Assembly (NCBI GenBank): GCA_002239005.1
Contig: MPNL01000006.1
Location: 30,809 to 94,808 of the forward strand
Length of the DNA stretch: 64,000 bases
Source of the DNA: Truepera sp. bin119
GTDB taxonomy: Bacteria; Deinococcota; Deinococci; Deinococcales; Trueperaceae
Reading direction: 5' to 3'
This document shows, piece by piece, positions 1-8,295 of the stretch. The translations under genes and the position numbers were made by a program. Below the pieces are notes generated by a model. It was not told the DNA's origin and searched no databases. It saw only the letters and a program-made list of their open reading frames with translations. Every line of letters begins with the position of its first letter. Position 1 is the first letter of the stretch.

Positions 1-297
1 TCGCGGCTGATCATGCGCCTCCCAAAGCGCGGATTTAGCCGCGCGAAGGAGCCGGTACAGATCGTCAATCTTCGCGACCTCAACCGGCTTGAGGCTGGTG
101 CTACCGTGACCCCTGAAAGCCTCGTTGCCGCCGGGCTCGTTCGTAAGGCGGAGCGCGCCATCAAGATCCTTGGTGACGGTGAGCTCTTGGTCAAAGGTCT
201 CGTCGTTAGAATCGGCGCGATCAGCAAGGGTGCCGCAGCCGCGATCACCGCCACGGGCGGTAGGGTGTCCGGTGTGGTGGATGAGGAACAGACCTGA
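1..297 (+). CDS. rplO: 50S ribosomal protein L15, C-terminal part
   Basis: Large-subunit ribosomal protein. The window opens inside the gene: the frame is open from base 1, and about 98 C-terminal residues remain, including the RLPKRGF motif and the K/A-rich SKGAAAAITATGG segment near the end that is typical of L15. Its stop overlaps the secY start (TGATG), so the two are translationally coupled, as is usual for rplO-secY in the spc operon. The 5' part lies outside the window. Confidence 0.9.
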   Translation, partial: SRLIMRLPKRGFSRAKEPVQIVNLRDLNRLEAGATVTPESLVAAGLVRKAERAIKILGDGELLVKGLVVRIGAISKGAAAAITATGGRVSGVVDEEQT

Positions 298-1616
298 TGC
301 TGGCAGCCTTTCGCAATGCGATGGTCATTCCCGACTTGCGGGCGAAGCTGCTGGTTACGATCGGCCTACTGGCGGTCTATAGGCTGATGGTGTTCATCCC
401 TACCCCGGGGATCGATATAGATCGGCTTCAGGCGGGCAACTTCGGCCAGGGCGACATCTTCACCCTGCTCAACTTCATCTCCGGGGGCAATTTCGAGGTG
501 TTCTCCATCGCGGCCCTCGGGGTGATCCCGTTCATTACTGCGAGCATCATCTTCCAACTGCTGACCGCTACCTACCCGCCACTCGAGAAGCTCTCGAAGG
601 AGGGCGAGGAGGGCCGGCGGAAGATCACCCAGTACACTCGCTACGCAGCCACCATCCTCGGCGGGGTCCAGGCCCTGTTTCTTGCCATCGCACTGCTCGG
701 TCCCAGCGGCGCCCTCAAGCTCGGCTGGAACAACGACCCCTTCTTCTGGTTCATCGTGGTCGTTACCCAGGTCGCGGGTATCTCGGTGGTGATGTGGCTG
801 GGTGAGAAGATCAGTGAGTTTGGGGTCGGTAATGGCATCTCGCTCATCATCTACGCAGGGATCGTTGCCGCCTTTCCCAACGCCATCGCGCGGCAGTTCA
901 CCCTCATCAGCCAAGGCGAAGCCAACATCTTCGGACTGATTATCTTCTTCGCACTGCTGATCCTCGCTGTGGCTGGCATGGTTCTCGTCCAGCAGGCCGA
1001 GCGGCGGATCCCTGTCCAGTATGCTCGCAAGGTGGTGGGTAGGAAGGTGCTGGGGGGCCAGACGACCTACATCCCGCTGCGCCTGAATGCCGCAGGTGTA
1101 ATCCCGATCATCTTTGCGGTCTCGATTATCATTCTTCCCCAGACTCTTATCGGATCTTTCCCTACCATTCTCTGGCTTCAGTCGATCGGGGCTTGGTTCA
1201 ATCCCGCCCAGTGGCAGGGGTTGGTGACCAGCACCCTGTTGATCATGATCTTCACCTATTTCTACACCCAAATCTCGTTCGACCCGCGGCGGATCAGCGA
1301 GAACCTCCGAGAGTATGGAGGGTTCGTTCCGGGGGTTCGACCCGGCCAGCCGACCACCGAGCACCTCACCCGCATTACCGGCCGCATCACCCTCTGGGGA
1401 GCTCTCTTTCTCGGGGCGGTCAACGCACTGCCGCAGACGCTCGCGTGGATCACCCAGACTGGACAGCTCTCATTCGTCTTCTCGGGGATCGGCCTGCTGA
1501 TCATGGTCGGAGTGGCGCTCGATACTCTGCGCCAACTCGAGTCCCAGTTGATGATGAGGCACTATGAGGGCTTTGTCAGCAAGGGGCGTATCCGTGGGCG
1601 GGGGAGACGGTTCTGA
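297..1616 (+). CDS. secY: Protein translocase subunit SecY
   Basis: Channel subunit of the SecYEG translocon in the inner membrane. At 439 aa it has the normal length, with about ten hydrophobic segments. The N-terminus (PDLRAKLLVTIGLLAVYRL followed by FIPTPGIDIDRL) and the cytoplasmic loop with GQTTYIPLRLNAAGVIPIIFA are SecY hallmarks. The ATG start overlaps the rplO stop, and the stop shares one base with the adk start. The secY-adk-map order resembles Thermus. Nothing unusual was seen. Confidence 0.97.
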   Translation: MLAAFRNAMVIPDLRAKLLVTIGLLAVYRLMVFIPTPGIDIDRLQAGNFGQGDIFTLLNFISGGNFEVFSIAALGVIPFITASIIFQLLTATYPPLEKLSKEGEEGRRKITQYTRYAATILGGVQALFLAIALLGPSGALKLGWNNDPFFWFIVVVTQVAGISVVMWLGEKISEFGVGNGISLIIYAGIVAAFPNAIARQFTLISQGEANIFGLIIFFALLILAVAGMVLVQQAERRIPVQYARKVVGRKVLGGQTTYIPLRLNAAGVIPIIFAVSIIILPQTLIGSFPTILWLQSIGAWFNPAQWQGLVTSTLLIMIFTYFYTQISFDPRRISENLREYGGFVPGVRPGQPTTEHLTRITGRITLWGALFLGAVNALPQTLAWITQTGQLSFVFSGIGLLIMVGVALDTLRQLESQLMMRHYEGFVSKGRIRGRGRRF

Positions 1617-2185
1617 TGAGCGGCTGCGAGGTCGTTCTGTTGATGGGTCCTCCAGGGGCTGGCAAGGGTACGCAGGCGACCCGCCTTGCGAAGGAGAGGG
1701 CTCTGAAGAAGCTTTCGACCGGAGACATCCTCCGAGCCAACGTTGCTGCGGGGACGGAGCTCGGCTGCCGGGCCAGCAGCATCATGGATGTGGGTGAGTT
1801 GGTCCCCGACGACCTCATCGTGGCTATGGTCCGTAACGAACTGGAATCCATGGAGTCTCTCCGGGTACTCCTAGACGGCTTTCCCAGAACCCCGGGGCAG
1901 GCCGACGCCCTCGATGCGATCTTGGCCGAGCATGGGATCAGCCTTGGGGCCGTGCTCCTGCTCGAGGTGGAGGACGAGGAGTTGGTGCGACGCCTGTTGC
2001 TGCGGGCCCGCGAGCAGGGTAGGAGTGACGACACCGAAGAGGTGATTAGGGAGCGGATGAGAGTCTACCGACGCGATACAGAGCCGCTGATCAAGTATTA
2101 CCGGGGGGGCGGGAAGTTCCATCGGGTCGATGGCAACGGTGACATCGACGAGATCCACCGGCGCATCGAGGGGATCTTGTCATGA
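1616..2185 (+). CDS. adk: Adenylate kinase
   Basis: Converts ATP and AMP to two ADP; a cytosolic nucleotide-balance enzyme. The 189-aa protein has the P-loop GPPGAGKGT at residues 11-19, STGDILR of the AMP-binding region and LDGFPRTPGQAD. The LID region is short (LLLRAREQGRSDDTEEVIRERM region) with no Cys zinc ligands, so this is the short-type enzyme. It overlaps secY by one base and map by four bases (ATGA), which points to tight translational coupling in the operon. Confidence 0.96.
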   Translation: MSGCEVVLLMGPPGAGKGTQATRLAKERALKKLSTGDILRANVAAGTELGCRASSIMDVGELVPDDLIVAMVRNELESMESLRVLLDGFPRTPGQADALDAILAEHGISLGAVLLLEVEDEELVRRLLLRAREQGRSDDTEEVIRERMRVYRRDTEPLIKYYRGGGKFHRVDGNGDIDEIHRRIEGILS

Positions 2186-2970
2186 TGATCAAGCGTCGCC
2201 GAGAACTTGAGATCATGGCCGAGGCTGCTGCCATTAACCGCGAGGCCTTGGAGGCTGTGGAGGCGGCTATCGCCCCGGGCGTGACCACTGCCGAGTTGAA
2301 TACCATCGCCGAAGATGCTATCGTCTCGCGGGGCGGAAGGCCCGCAAACAAGGGCTACCGCGGGTTCCCGACGACCCTGTGCACCTCTGTGAACGAAGTG
2401 GTGGTGCACGGGATGCCTAGTAATCGCCCCTTGGTGGAGGGCGATATAGTCTCGGTCGATATCGGGACCTTCTACCGGGGCTACGCTGCCGATATGGCCG
2501 GGACCTATCCGGTAGGCACGATCTCCCCGGAAGCGAGCCGCTTGCTCCGGACGACCGAACGGGCACTCTATACGGGGATCGGGGCTGCTCTGGTGGGGAA
2601 CAGACTCGGAGATGTCTCGGCGGCTATCCAGGTTGAGGTGGAGGCGGCCGGTTTCTGGGTTGTGCGCGAGTTCGTCGGCCACGGCATCGGGCGCGACTAC
2701 CACGAGACTCCCGAGTTGCCCAATTTCGGTCGAGTGGGTACCGGGCCCCGCCTTCGTCCAGGACTCGTGCTCGCCATCGAGCCGATGGTCACCGAGCGGC
2801 CCACCTCAGTGCAGGTCCTCGAGGATAACTGGACCGCCCCTACGGTCGACGGGAGTCTCGCAGCGCACTTCGAGCACACCGTCGCGATCACTGAGGAGGG
2901 ACCGTGGGTGCTCACGGGCCGTGAGGCGCCGCGGCCCATTGCGCGAGGAGGGGGTGCGCATGGCGCGTAG
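2182..2970 (+). CDS. map: Methionine aminopeptidase, type I
   Basis: Removes the initiator methionine from nascent proteins. The 262-aa type I enzyme shows all five metal ligands: D93 (SVDIG), D104 (AADMAGT), H167 (GHGIG), E200 (AIEPM) and E231 (HFEHTV), plus the substrate His in VVHGMPS. The first ATG (2182) overlaps the adk stop as ATGA; a second ATG at 2185 is an equally possible start. The C-terminal ~10 residues (RGGGAHGA) overlap the infA start in another frame. Confidence 0.95.
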   Translation: MMIKRRRELEIMAEAAAINREALEAVEAAIAPGVTTAELNTIAEDAIVSRGGRPANKGYRGFPTTLCTSVNEVVVHGMPSNRPLVEGDIVSVDIGTFYRGYAADMAGTYPVGTISPEASRLLRTTERALYTGIGAALVGNRLGDVSAAIQVEVEAAGFWVVREFVGHGIGRDYHETPELPNFGRVGTGPRLRPGLVLAIEPMVTERPTSVQVLEDNWTAPTVDGSLAAHFEHTVAITEEGPWVLTGREAPRPIARGGGAHGA

Positions 2971-3256
2971 ACGCTCGGGACCAGGCAGGAGCGCGGGAAG
3001 GAAGAGAGGACCAAAACCTCGCAAGGAGGCTCACGCTGAAGAGACAAACCAGGAGACCATTCGCACTGAAGGGATAATCCTGGAGGCGCGGCCTAACACC
3101 ACCTTCTTGGTACAGCTCGACGCTGGACCCGAGATCCTGGCCCATGTTGGGGGCAAGATGCGTCGCAACTATATTCGCATCCTCCCAGGGGATCGCGTGG
3201 TGGTGGAGATCAGCACCTATGACCCCGAGAAGGGGCGAATTGTCTACCGGAGGTAA
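2960..3256 (+). CDS. infA: Translation initiation factor IF-1 with N-terminal extension
   Basis: IF-1 binds the ribosomal A site during initiation. The conserved OB-fold core ([20 protein letters not shown], then [20 protein letters not shown] and a RIVYRR end) occupies the last ~66 residues. With the ATG at 2960 the protein is 98 aa, against about 72 usually. The extra ~30 residues are very basic ([19 protein letters not shown]). No ATG, GTG or TTG lies in frame nearer the core, so the extension is probably real unless a rare ATT start is used. The gene overlaps the end of map by 11 bases. Confidence 0.9.
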   Translation: MARRRSGPGRSAGRKRGPKPRKEAHAEETNQETIRTEGIILEARPNTTFLVQLDAGPEILAHVGGKMRRNYIRILPGDRVVVEISTYDPEKGRIVYRR

Positions 3257-3265
3257 GGGGATAGC

Positions 3266-3382
3266 ATGAAGGTACGTGCGTCCGTTAAGCCCATGTGCGA
3301 CAAGTGCCGCGTGATTCGCCGGCACGGCAGAGTGTATGTAATCTGCTCCGTGAACCCAAAACACAAACAGAGGCAGGGATAG
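3266..3382 (+). CDS. rpmJ: 50S ribosomal protein L36
   Basis: A 38-aa ribosomal protein: starts [14 protein letters not shown] and ends in NPKHKQRQG. It is the zinc-ribbon (C+) form, with C11, C14, C27 and H33 as the expected ligands. It sits 9 bases after infA with the Shine-Dalgarno-like GGAGGTAAGGGG just upstream, and 3 bases before rpsM. The infA-rpmJ-rpsM order is standard. Confidence 0.96.
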   Translation: MKVRASVKPMCDKCRVIRRHGRVYVICSVNPKHKQRQG

Positions 3383-3385
3383 AAA

Positions 3386-3766
3386 ATGGCACGAATTGCA
3401 GGTGTCGACCTTCCCCGGGAAAAGCGCGTTGAGCATGCGCTGCCCTATATCTACGGCATCGGTCTAACCCGTTCCCGAATTATTCTCGAGAGGGCGGGGA
3501 TTAATCCCGATGTCCGGGTGAAGGATTTAGCCGAAACCGAAGTCTCCGTGATTCGAGGTATTGTGGAGGGTGAGTATAAGATCGAAGGCGACCTGCGCCG
3601 TGAGGTGCAACTCAACATCAAGCGTCTGATGGATATCGGTTCCTACCGAGGTCTCCGGCACCGCCGAGGCCTCCCCGTTCGCGGGCAATCCACCAAGACC
3701 AACGCCCGCACCCGGAAGGGACCACGCCGCACCGTTGCAGGCAAGAAGCGGGCACCGAAGAAATAA
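3386..3766 (+). CDS. rpsM: 30S ribosomal protein S13
   Basis: Small-subunit head protein contacting the P-site tRNA. It has 126 aa and starts [20 protein letters not shown]; it contains the IYGIGLTRS helix-hairpin-helix segment and [20 protein letters not shown], ending in a basic tail (AGKKRAPKK). The ribosome-binding site is weak, so coupling to rpmJ (3 bases upstream) probably drives translation. Confidence 0.97.
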   Translation: MARIAGVDLPREKRVEHALPYIYGIGLTRSRIILERAGINPDVRVKDLAETEVSVIRGIVEGEYKIEGDLRREVQLNIKRLMDIGSYRGLRHRRGLPVRGQSTKTNARTRKGPRRTVAGKKRAPKK

Positions 3767-3780
3767 GATGGGGAGTGCTT

Positions 3781-4176
3781 ATGGCGAAGACAACCAAGGG
3801 TAGTAAGACCCGCAGGCGGGTCAGGCGTAACCTCGCAGAGGGCAAGGTCTACATCCATGCCAGCTACAACAACACCATCGTGACCATCACCGATATGGAT
3901 GGGAATCCGGTGGCCTGGTCGTCCTCCGGCTCGATCGGCTATAAGGGGTCGAAGAAGGGTACACCCTACGCTGCCCAACTCGCCGCTGCCGACGCCACAC
4001 GTAAAGCCCAGAATATGGGGGTCAGCCAGCTCGACATCGTGATCCGCGGCACCGGATCCGGGCGAGAGCAGGCCATCCGCTCCATCCAGGCGATGGGTAT
4101 CAACGTGCGGTCGATCGTCGACGACACCCCCGCGCCCCACAACGGCTGCCGCCTGCGCAAGCGGAAGCGCCCCTAA
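3781..4176 (+). CDS. rpsK: 30S ribosomal protein S11
   Basis: Platform protein of the small subunit. It has 131 aa with the signatures [34 protein letters not shown] and [18 protein letters not shown] at the C-terminus. I chose the ATG at 3781, which has a GGGAG Shine-Dalgarno five bases upstream, rather than the in-frame GTG at 3775 that would place the start inside that ribosome-binding site. Confidence 0.96.
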   Translation: MAKTTKGSKTRRRVRRNLAEGKVYIHASYNNTIVTITDMDGNPVAWSSSGSIGYKGSKKGTPYAAQLAAADATRKAQNMGVSQLDIVIRGTGSGREQAIRSIQAMGINVRSIVDDTPAPHNGCRLRKRKRP

Positions 4177-4184
4177 GGAGAGAC

Positions 4185-4802
4185 ATGGGTCGGTACAGAG
4201 GACCTGCCGTCAAGATTAGCCGGCGTGAGGGGATCAACCTCTCGGAGACGCCAAAAGTGCAGCGCTACATGGAGCGCCATCCCTACCCGCCTGGCCACCA
4301 CGGTCAGCGCCGTCGTCGCAGGCCTAGCGACTATGGGATCCGGCTACGCGAAAAGCAGAAGCTCCGCTTCTACTACAATATGAGTGAGAAGCAGTTCCGC
4401 AACCTGTTTGTAGAGGCTACGCGCATGAGGGGTGCTACGGGAGAGGTATTCTTACAGCTCCTTGAGTCTCGCCTCGACAATGTCGTGTATCGGCTCGGGC
4501 TTGCTCACACCCGCCGACAGGCGCGGCAGTTCGTGAGCCATAGCCACATCGTAGTGAACGGCCGCCGAGTGAACATCCCTTCGTATCGGGTCGATCCGGG
4601 GGATGTGATCGAAGTCAGGCAGCGGAGCAAGGATAATCCCCACATCAGGGCCAGCGTCGAGGGGCGGCGCCGCGGGAAACTCAATCCCTGGCTCGAGTTC
4701 GACAGCGAGGCCCTGAAGGGCCGGTTCCTGCACCGGCCTGCCCGCGAGGACCTGATGGTGCCTGTGAACGAACTTCAGGTCATCGAGTACTACTCACGGT
4801 AG
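4185..4802 (+). CDS. rpsD: 30S ribosomal protein S4
   Basis: Primary 16S rRNA binding protein, 205 aa, starting [16 protein letters not shown] with an AAGGAG ribosome-binding site upstream. The [19 protein letters not shown] and [20 protein letters not shown] segments (S4 RNA-binding domain) are clear. It lacks the N-terminal zinc-binding cysteines seen in Thermus S4, so it is the zinc-free (C-) form, while the C-terminus [12 protein letters not shown] is like the Thermus protein. Confidence 0.97.
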   Translation: MGRYRGPAVKISRREGINLSETPKVQRYMERHPYPPGHHGQRRRRRPSDYGIRLREKQKLRFYYNMSEKQFRNLFVEATRMRGATGEVFLQLLESRLDNVVYRLGLAHTRRQARQFVSHSHIVVNGRRVNIPSYRVDPGDVIEVRQRSKDNPHIRASVEGRRRGKLNPWLEFDSEALKGRFLHRPAREDLMVPVNELQVIEYYSR

Positions 4803-4813
4803 GCGCGGAGGAT

Positions 4814-5764
4814 ATGGATCAGTTGCAAATCATCTCTGAATTCAAGGCGACGGTTGCTGATCGCTACGGAGAATTCGTGGTCGAGCCGCTGGCCCGAGGT
4901 TATGGGGTCACATTGGGAAGCCCCCTGCGCCGGATCATGCTCTCCTCGATCCCAGGCACCGCGGTGACGAGTGTCTACATTGAGGACGTGCTGCACGAGT
5001 TCTCTACCATCAAAGGGGTCAGAGAGGATGTCATGCAGATCATCCTCAACCTCAAGGAGCTGGTAGTCAAGCTCCACGATGATGAGCCGATCACCCTGAC
5101 CTTACGGGCTGAGGAGGAGGGCAAGGTCACCGCCGCTGACTTCGATGTGCCGGCCTCGGCCGAGATCATCGATACCGATCTCTATATAGCCACCCTGGCC
5201 AAGGGAGGCAGGCTTGTCATGGAGATTCGGGTGGAACCTGGCGTCGGCTACGTGCCGGCTGAGATTCATGGGACCAGGGATCGGATCAACTCGATCCCTG
5301 TCGACGCGGTATTCACGCCTGTCCGGAGGGTCGCCTACCGTATCGAAGACACCCGTGTAGGGCAGAGGACCGACCTTGACCGCCTCGTCCTGCGCGTATG
5401 GACCGACGGTAGCGTCGGACCTCGTTCCGCCCTCGATCAGGCGGTAGAGATTCTCCGCAACCAGCTTTCGGTGTTTAACAGCGAGGTCGTCAGCAAGGCC
5501 GAGGAGGCACTTCCTGTCATAACGATTCCGACCCGTATCCAGGAGGAGGTCCCCGAGATGAACGAGCAGGTGCAGATGAGCCTCGAGAGCCTCGAGCTCT
5601 CGAGGCGCGTCCTGCACTCACTTCAGGAGGAGGGAATCGACTCGGTCAACGCCCTGCTGGCCCTCTCCGAGCGTGATCTCAAGAAGGTTGGCGGTGTTGG
5701 TGAGAAGTCGCTCGAGGAGATCAAGGAGCGCCTGGTTGCCTGCGGGCTCAGGCTCAAGGAGTGA
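4814..5764 (+). CDS. rpoA: RNA polymerase alpha subunit
   Basis: Scaffold of RNA polymerase assembly. The 316-aa protein has the N-terminal dimerisation domain (YGVTLGSPLRRIMLSSIPG; the STIKGVREDV segment) and, after a linker, a C-terminal domain (about residues 240-316) with two helix-hairpin-helix motifs including GGVGEKSLEEIKERL. The C-terminal domain reads like the Thermus/Deinococcus version (SRRVLHSLQEEGIDSVNALL). It lies 11 bases after rpsD and 3 bases before rplQ in the same transcription unit. Confidence 0.97.
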   Translation: MDQLQIISEFKATVADRYGEFVVEPLARGYGVTLGSPLRRIMLSSIPGTAVTSVYIEDVLHEFSTIKGVREDVMQIILNLKELVVKLHDDEPITLTLRAEEEGKVTAADFDVPASAEIIDTDLYIATLAKGGRLVMEIRVEPGVGYVPAEIHGTRDRINSIPVDAVFTPVRRVAYRIEDTRVGQRTDLDRLVLRVWTDGSVGPRSALDQAVEILRNQLSVFNSEVVSKAEEALPVITIPTRIQEEVPEMNEQVQMSLESLELSRRVLHSLQEEGIDSVNALLALSERDLKKVGGVGEKSLEEIKERLVACGLRLKE

Positions 5765-5767
5765 CGA

Positions 5768-6127
5768 ATGAGACACCTCTCCCGCGGACGGAAGCTAAAC
5801 CGTAGCAGCAGTCACCGCATCGCTCTTGCTCGGAGTCAGGCCACGGCACTCTTCCGCCACGGTCGAATCAAGACGACATTGACCAAGGCGAAGAATCTTC
5901 AGCCCTTCGTTGAGAGGCTGATCACGACCGCCCGGGGTGGCGACCTCCACGCCCGCAGGCTCGTGGCTCGCGACGTTCACGATAAGGAGGTCCTCCGTAC
6001 CCTGATGGACGAAATCGCCCCACGATATGCTGAGCGAAATGGCGGCTATACCCGCATCTACCGACTTACCAACCGTCGGGGAGACGATGTTCAGGAGGCG
6101 CTGATCGAACTGGTGAACGACCAGTAG
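5768..6127 (+). CDS. rplQ: 50S ribosomal protein L17
   Basis: Last gene of the ribosomal block, 119 aa, starting [20 protein letters not shown] and with the conserved [18 protein letters not shown] segment. It ends 10 bases before the convergent ppk2 stop, so the two transcription units must terminate in or across each other. No clear intrinsic terminator is visible in the 10-base gap. Confidence 0.97.
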   Translation: MRHLSRGRKLNRSSSHRIALARSQATALFRHGRIKTTLTKAKNLQPFVERLITTARGGDLHARRLVARDVHDKEVLRTLMDEIAPRYAERNGGYTRIYRLTNRRGDDVQEALIELVNDQ

Positions 6128-6137
6128 CGGGCACCCG

Positions 6138-7028
6138 TTACCAGTCGTCGCCTTCGTAGATCTGCTCCTTAGGCCCGACGATCCTCGTGTCCAGGGTACC
6201 GATCGCCTCGGTATCCCGATTGGGGTAGGAGAGGTTGAGCAGGATGTGGCGCATGCAATTCAAGCGGGCCCGCTTCTTGTCGTCCGATCGGATCACTGTC
6301 CAGGGTGCCGTCTTCGTGTCGGTCGCCATGAACATCGCCTTCTTCACCTGGGTGTAGTCATCCCACCTCCCCAGCGATTCCAGGTCGACCGGGCTGAGCT
6401 TCCACTGCTTCAGGCGATCGTTCGCCCGTGACAGGAAGCGGCGGATCTGCTCCTCGCGACTGACCGAGAACCAGAACTTGAACAGATGGAAGTCGTTCTC
6501 GACCAGCATCGACTCGACTAGCGGTACCTCCCGGAGGAAGCTGTGGTGCTCAGAGTCGGTGCAGAACCCCATGACGGGCTCCACCACGGCGCGGTTATAC
6601 CAGGACCGATCGAGGAATACGATTTCGCCCCTGGTCGGCAAGTGGGCGACGTAGCGCTGGAAGTACCATTGGCCCCGCTCCGTCTCCGTCGGCTTCTCCA
6701 ACGCCACGAGCCTGGCACCGCGGGGGTTGAGATGCTCCATCAGACGCTTGATGGTGCCGCCCTTCCCAGCGGCGTCGCGTCCTTCGAAGATCATCAGAAT
6801 CCGCTGGCCTGTCTCCTTCACCCAACGCTGCATCTTCAGAAGTTCGACCTGGAGGTCTTGCTTGAGCCGTTCATACTCCTTCCTCGGCATCTTGGTCCGG
6901 TAAGGATAGGAGTCCGCCAGGATGTCTTGCTTCGTCGCTTTGGCGAGCCGCTTCCGGATGGCCTTGGGAACTGTGGTTACCGGGACCAAGACACCGGCGT
7001 CGGAAGGTAGGGGATCCTTCGTACGCAC
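6138..7028 (-). CDS. ppk2: Polyphosphate kinase 2 family protein
   Basis: Cytosolic kinase using inorganic polyphosphate to phosphorylate nucleotides. The 296-aa protein has the PPK2 Walker A (FEGRDAAGKGGTIKRL), the LEKPTETERGQWYFQRY region and the Walker B/lid FLDRSWYNRAVVEPVMGF, followed by FSVSREEQIRRFLSR. This is the single-domain type; whether it makes ADP, GDP or ATP cannot be told from the sequence. GTG start at 7028 with AAGGAG about 8 bases upstream. It faces rplQ tail to tail. Confidence 0.93.
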   Translation of the reverse strand: MRTKDPLPSDAGVLVPVTTVPKAIRKRLAKATKQDILADSYPYRTKMPRKEYERLKQDLQVELLKMQRWVKETGQRILMIFEGRDAAGKGGTIKRLMEHLNPRGARLVALEKPTETERGQWYFQRYVAHLPTRGEIVFLDRSWYNRAVVEPVMGFCTDSEHHSFLREVPLVESMLVENDFHLFKFWFSVSREEQIRRFLSRANDRLKQWKLSPVDLESLGRWDDYTQVKKAMFMATDTKTAPWTVIRSDDKKRARLNCMRHILLNLSYPNRDTEAIGTLDTRIVGPKEQIYEGDDW

Positions 7029-7094
7029 CGACTTCTCCTTAATTAGATTTGCGCCTGTGCGCTCTGTAGGGATTCTACCAGTTCGAAACCCTCA

Positions 7095-8252
7095 TCACCA
7101 GAGCAGCTCACCGAAGCTCTCGCCCGCGCCGGACCAACGGATACCCAGCAGGTTGGCGACGGTGGCTCCTAGGTCAGCGAAGCTCGCGCGCGTCCCCAGG
7201 TCGCGGGGGACGATCTTCGGGCTGTACGCCAGTAGGAGTCCGTATTCGCGCGTGTGGTCGCTGCCGACCCACGTCGGGTCGTTGCCGTGGTCCGAGGCGA
7301 AGAGCAGTACATCGTCTCCGCGGAGGGCTCCTAGGAGTTCGGGCAGTCGCTCGTCCACCTCTGCTAGAGCTCGAGCATACCCCTCAGGATCGCGCCGATG
7401 CCCGTAGAGCGAGTCGAACTCGACTAGGTTGGTGAACACTAGACCGGACTGCCGCTCCCGTATCGCCTCGACGGTCCGATCGACCCCGTCCATGTTGCTC
7501 TTCGACGCGACCTCGCGGGTGAACCCTTGGTGACTGTAGATATCAGGAATCTTGCCGATTCCGACGACCTCGTGTCCAGACGCCTTGAGGGCGTCGAGCA
7601 CGGTCTCGTGCGGGGGTCTGAGGGAGTAATCTCGGCGCGCCGTCCCGATGCGGACAAAGCTTCCCGGTTCGCCCTCGAAGGGTCGGGCGATGACGCGCGC
7701 CACCGCATACTCGCCCTGGAGGATCTCGCGGGCTGCCTCGCACCAGGTGTAGAGAGTTGTGAGTGGTACTACCCCTGTGTGACTGGCGACCTGGAAGACG
7801 CTGTCGGCGCTGGTGTAGACGATGGGATTGCCACTCTCGAGGTGGGCCGAGCCTAGCTCCTCGATGATGACGGTACCTGACGCAGGTCTGTTGCCCAGAT
7901 GCCCCCGGCCGGTGGCGGCGTCGAACGCCTCCATGACTGCATCTGGGAAGTGAGCAAAGGTCCTGAAGGCGTACTCCAGGATCACCCCCGTAAACTCCCA
8001 GTGCCCCGTTGTCGTGTCCTTTCCGGGGGAGCGCTCTGCCATGCGGCCGAAGGCCCCCGACGGGGTTGCAACCTTCGGAACGCTGCTCACTCCGGCGATG
8101 CAGCCGAGGCCGAGTCGGGCGAAGTTCGGTAGCTCCACCCCGGTCGCCTGCAGGGTGTGGTCGAGAGTATGTGCCTTGGCATCTCCGAAGTCCGGGGCGT
8201 CCGGCAGGGCACCGAGCCCAACCGAATCGAGGACGAGGACGGTGACGGTCAT
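7095..8252 (-). CDS. deoB: Phosphopentomutase
   Basis: Interconverts ribose/deoxyribose 1- and 5-phosphate in nucleoside salvage. The 385-aa alkaline-phosphatase superfamily protein carries the N-terminal metal Asp in [20 protein letters not shown], the phosphorylated Thr in [10 protein letters not shown], and the metal sites FDSLYGH, ASDHGND and SDHTREYG. The ATG start lies 5 bases after a TATACT box on the minus strand, so its mRNA is probably leaderless. It is divergent from tilS; the two starts are only 43 bases apart. Confidence 0.95.
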   Translation of the reverse strand: MTVTVLVLDSVGLGALPDAPDFGDAKAHTLDHTLQATGVELPNFARLGLGCIAGVSSVPKVATPSGAFGRMAERSPGKDTTTGHWEFTGVILEYAFRTFAHFPDAVMEAFDAATGRGHLGNRPASGTVIIEELGSAHLESGNPIVYTSADSVFQVASHTGVVPLTTLYTWCEAAREILQGEYAVARVIARPFEGEPGSFVRIGTARRDYSLRPPHETVLDALKASGHEVVGIGKIPDIYSHQGFTREVASKSNMDGVDRTVEAIRERQSGLVFTNLVEFDSLYGHRRDPEGYARALAEVDERLPELLGALRGDDVLLFASDHGNDPTWVGSDHTREYGLLLAYSPKIVPRDLGTRASFADLGATVANLLGIRWSGAGESFGELLW

Positions 8253-8257
8253 GGGGC

Positions 8258-8263
8258 AGTATA
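8258..8263 (-). promoter_or_regulatory. -10 box of leaderless deoB promoter
   Basis: TATACT on the minus strand, followed by 5 bases and the deoB ATG. Transcription from this box would start at or next to the start codon. No convincing -35 box is seen. The call follows the TANNNT-to-start spacing known in Deinococcus and repeated elsewhere in this window. Confidence 0.6.
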
Positions 8264-8283
8264 CGCAGCGCTGCTGGAGTGGA

Positions 8284-8289
8284 GATAAT
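8284..8289 (+). promoter_or_regulatory. -10 box of leaderless tilS promoter
   Basis: GATAAT, followed by 6 bases and a GTG at 8296. This spacing favours the GTG as the tilS start over the upstream ATG at 8251. First base deviates from TATAAT. Confidence 0.5.
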
Positions 8290-8295
8290 GGGGCT

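Noticed and set aside
366..1364. A 332-codon open frame on the minus strand over secY
   Set aside because: It is the antisense of a clear SecY gene in high-GC DNA; composition is charged and low-complexity and matches no family.
3023..3060. AAGGAGG inside infA as a ribosome-binding site for a shorter IF-1
   Set aside because: The nearest following CTG is out of frame, and no standard start codon follows at proper distance in the infA frame.
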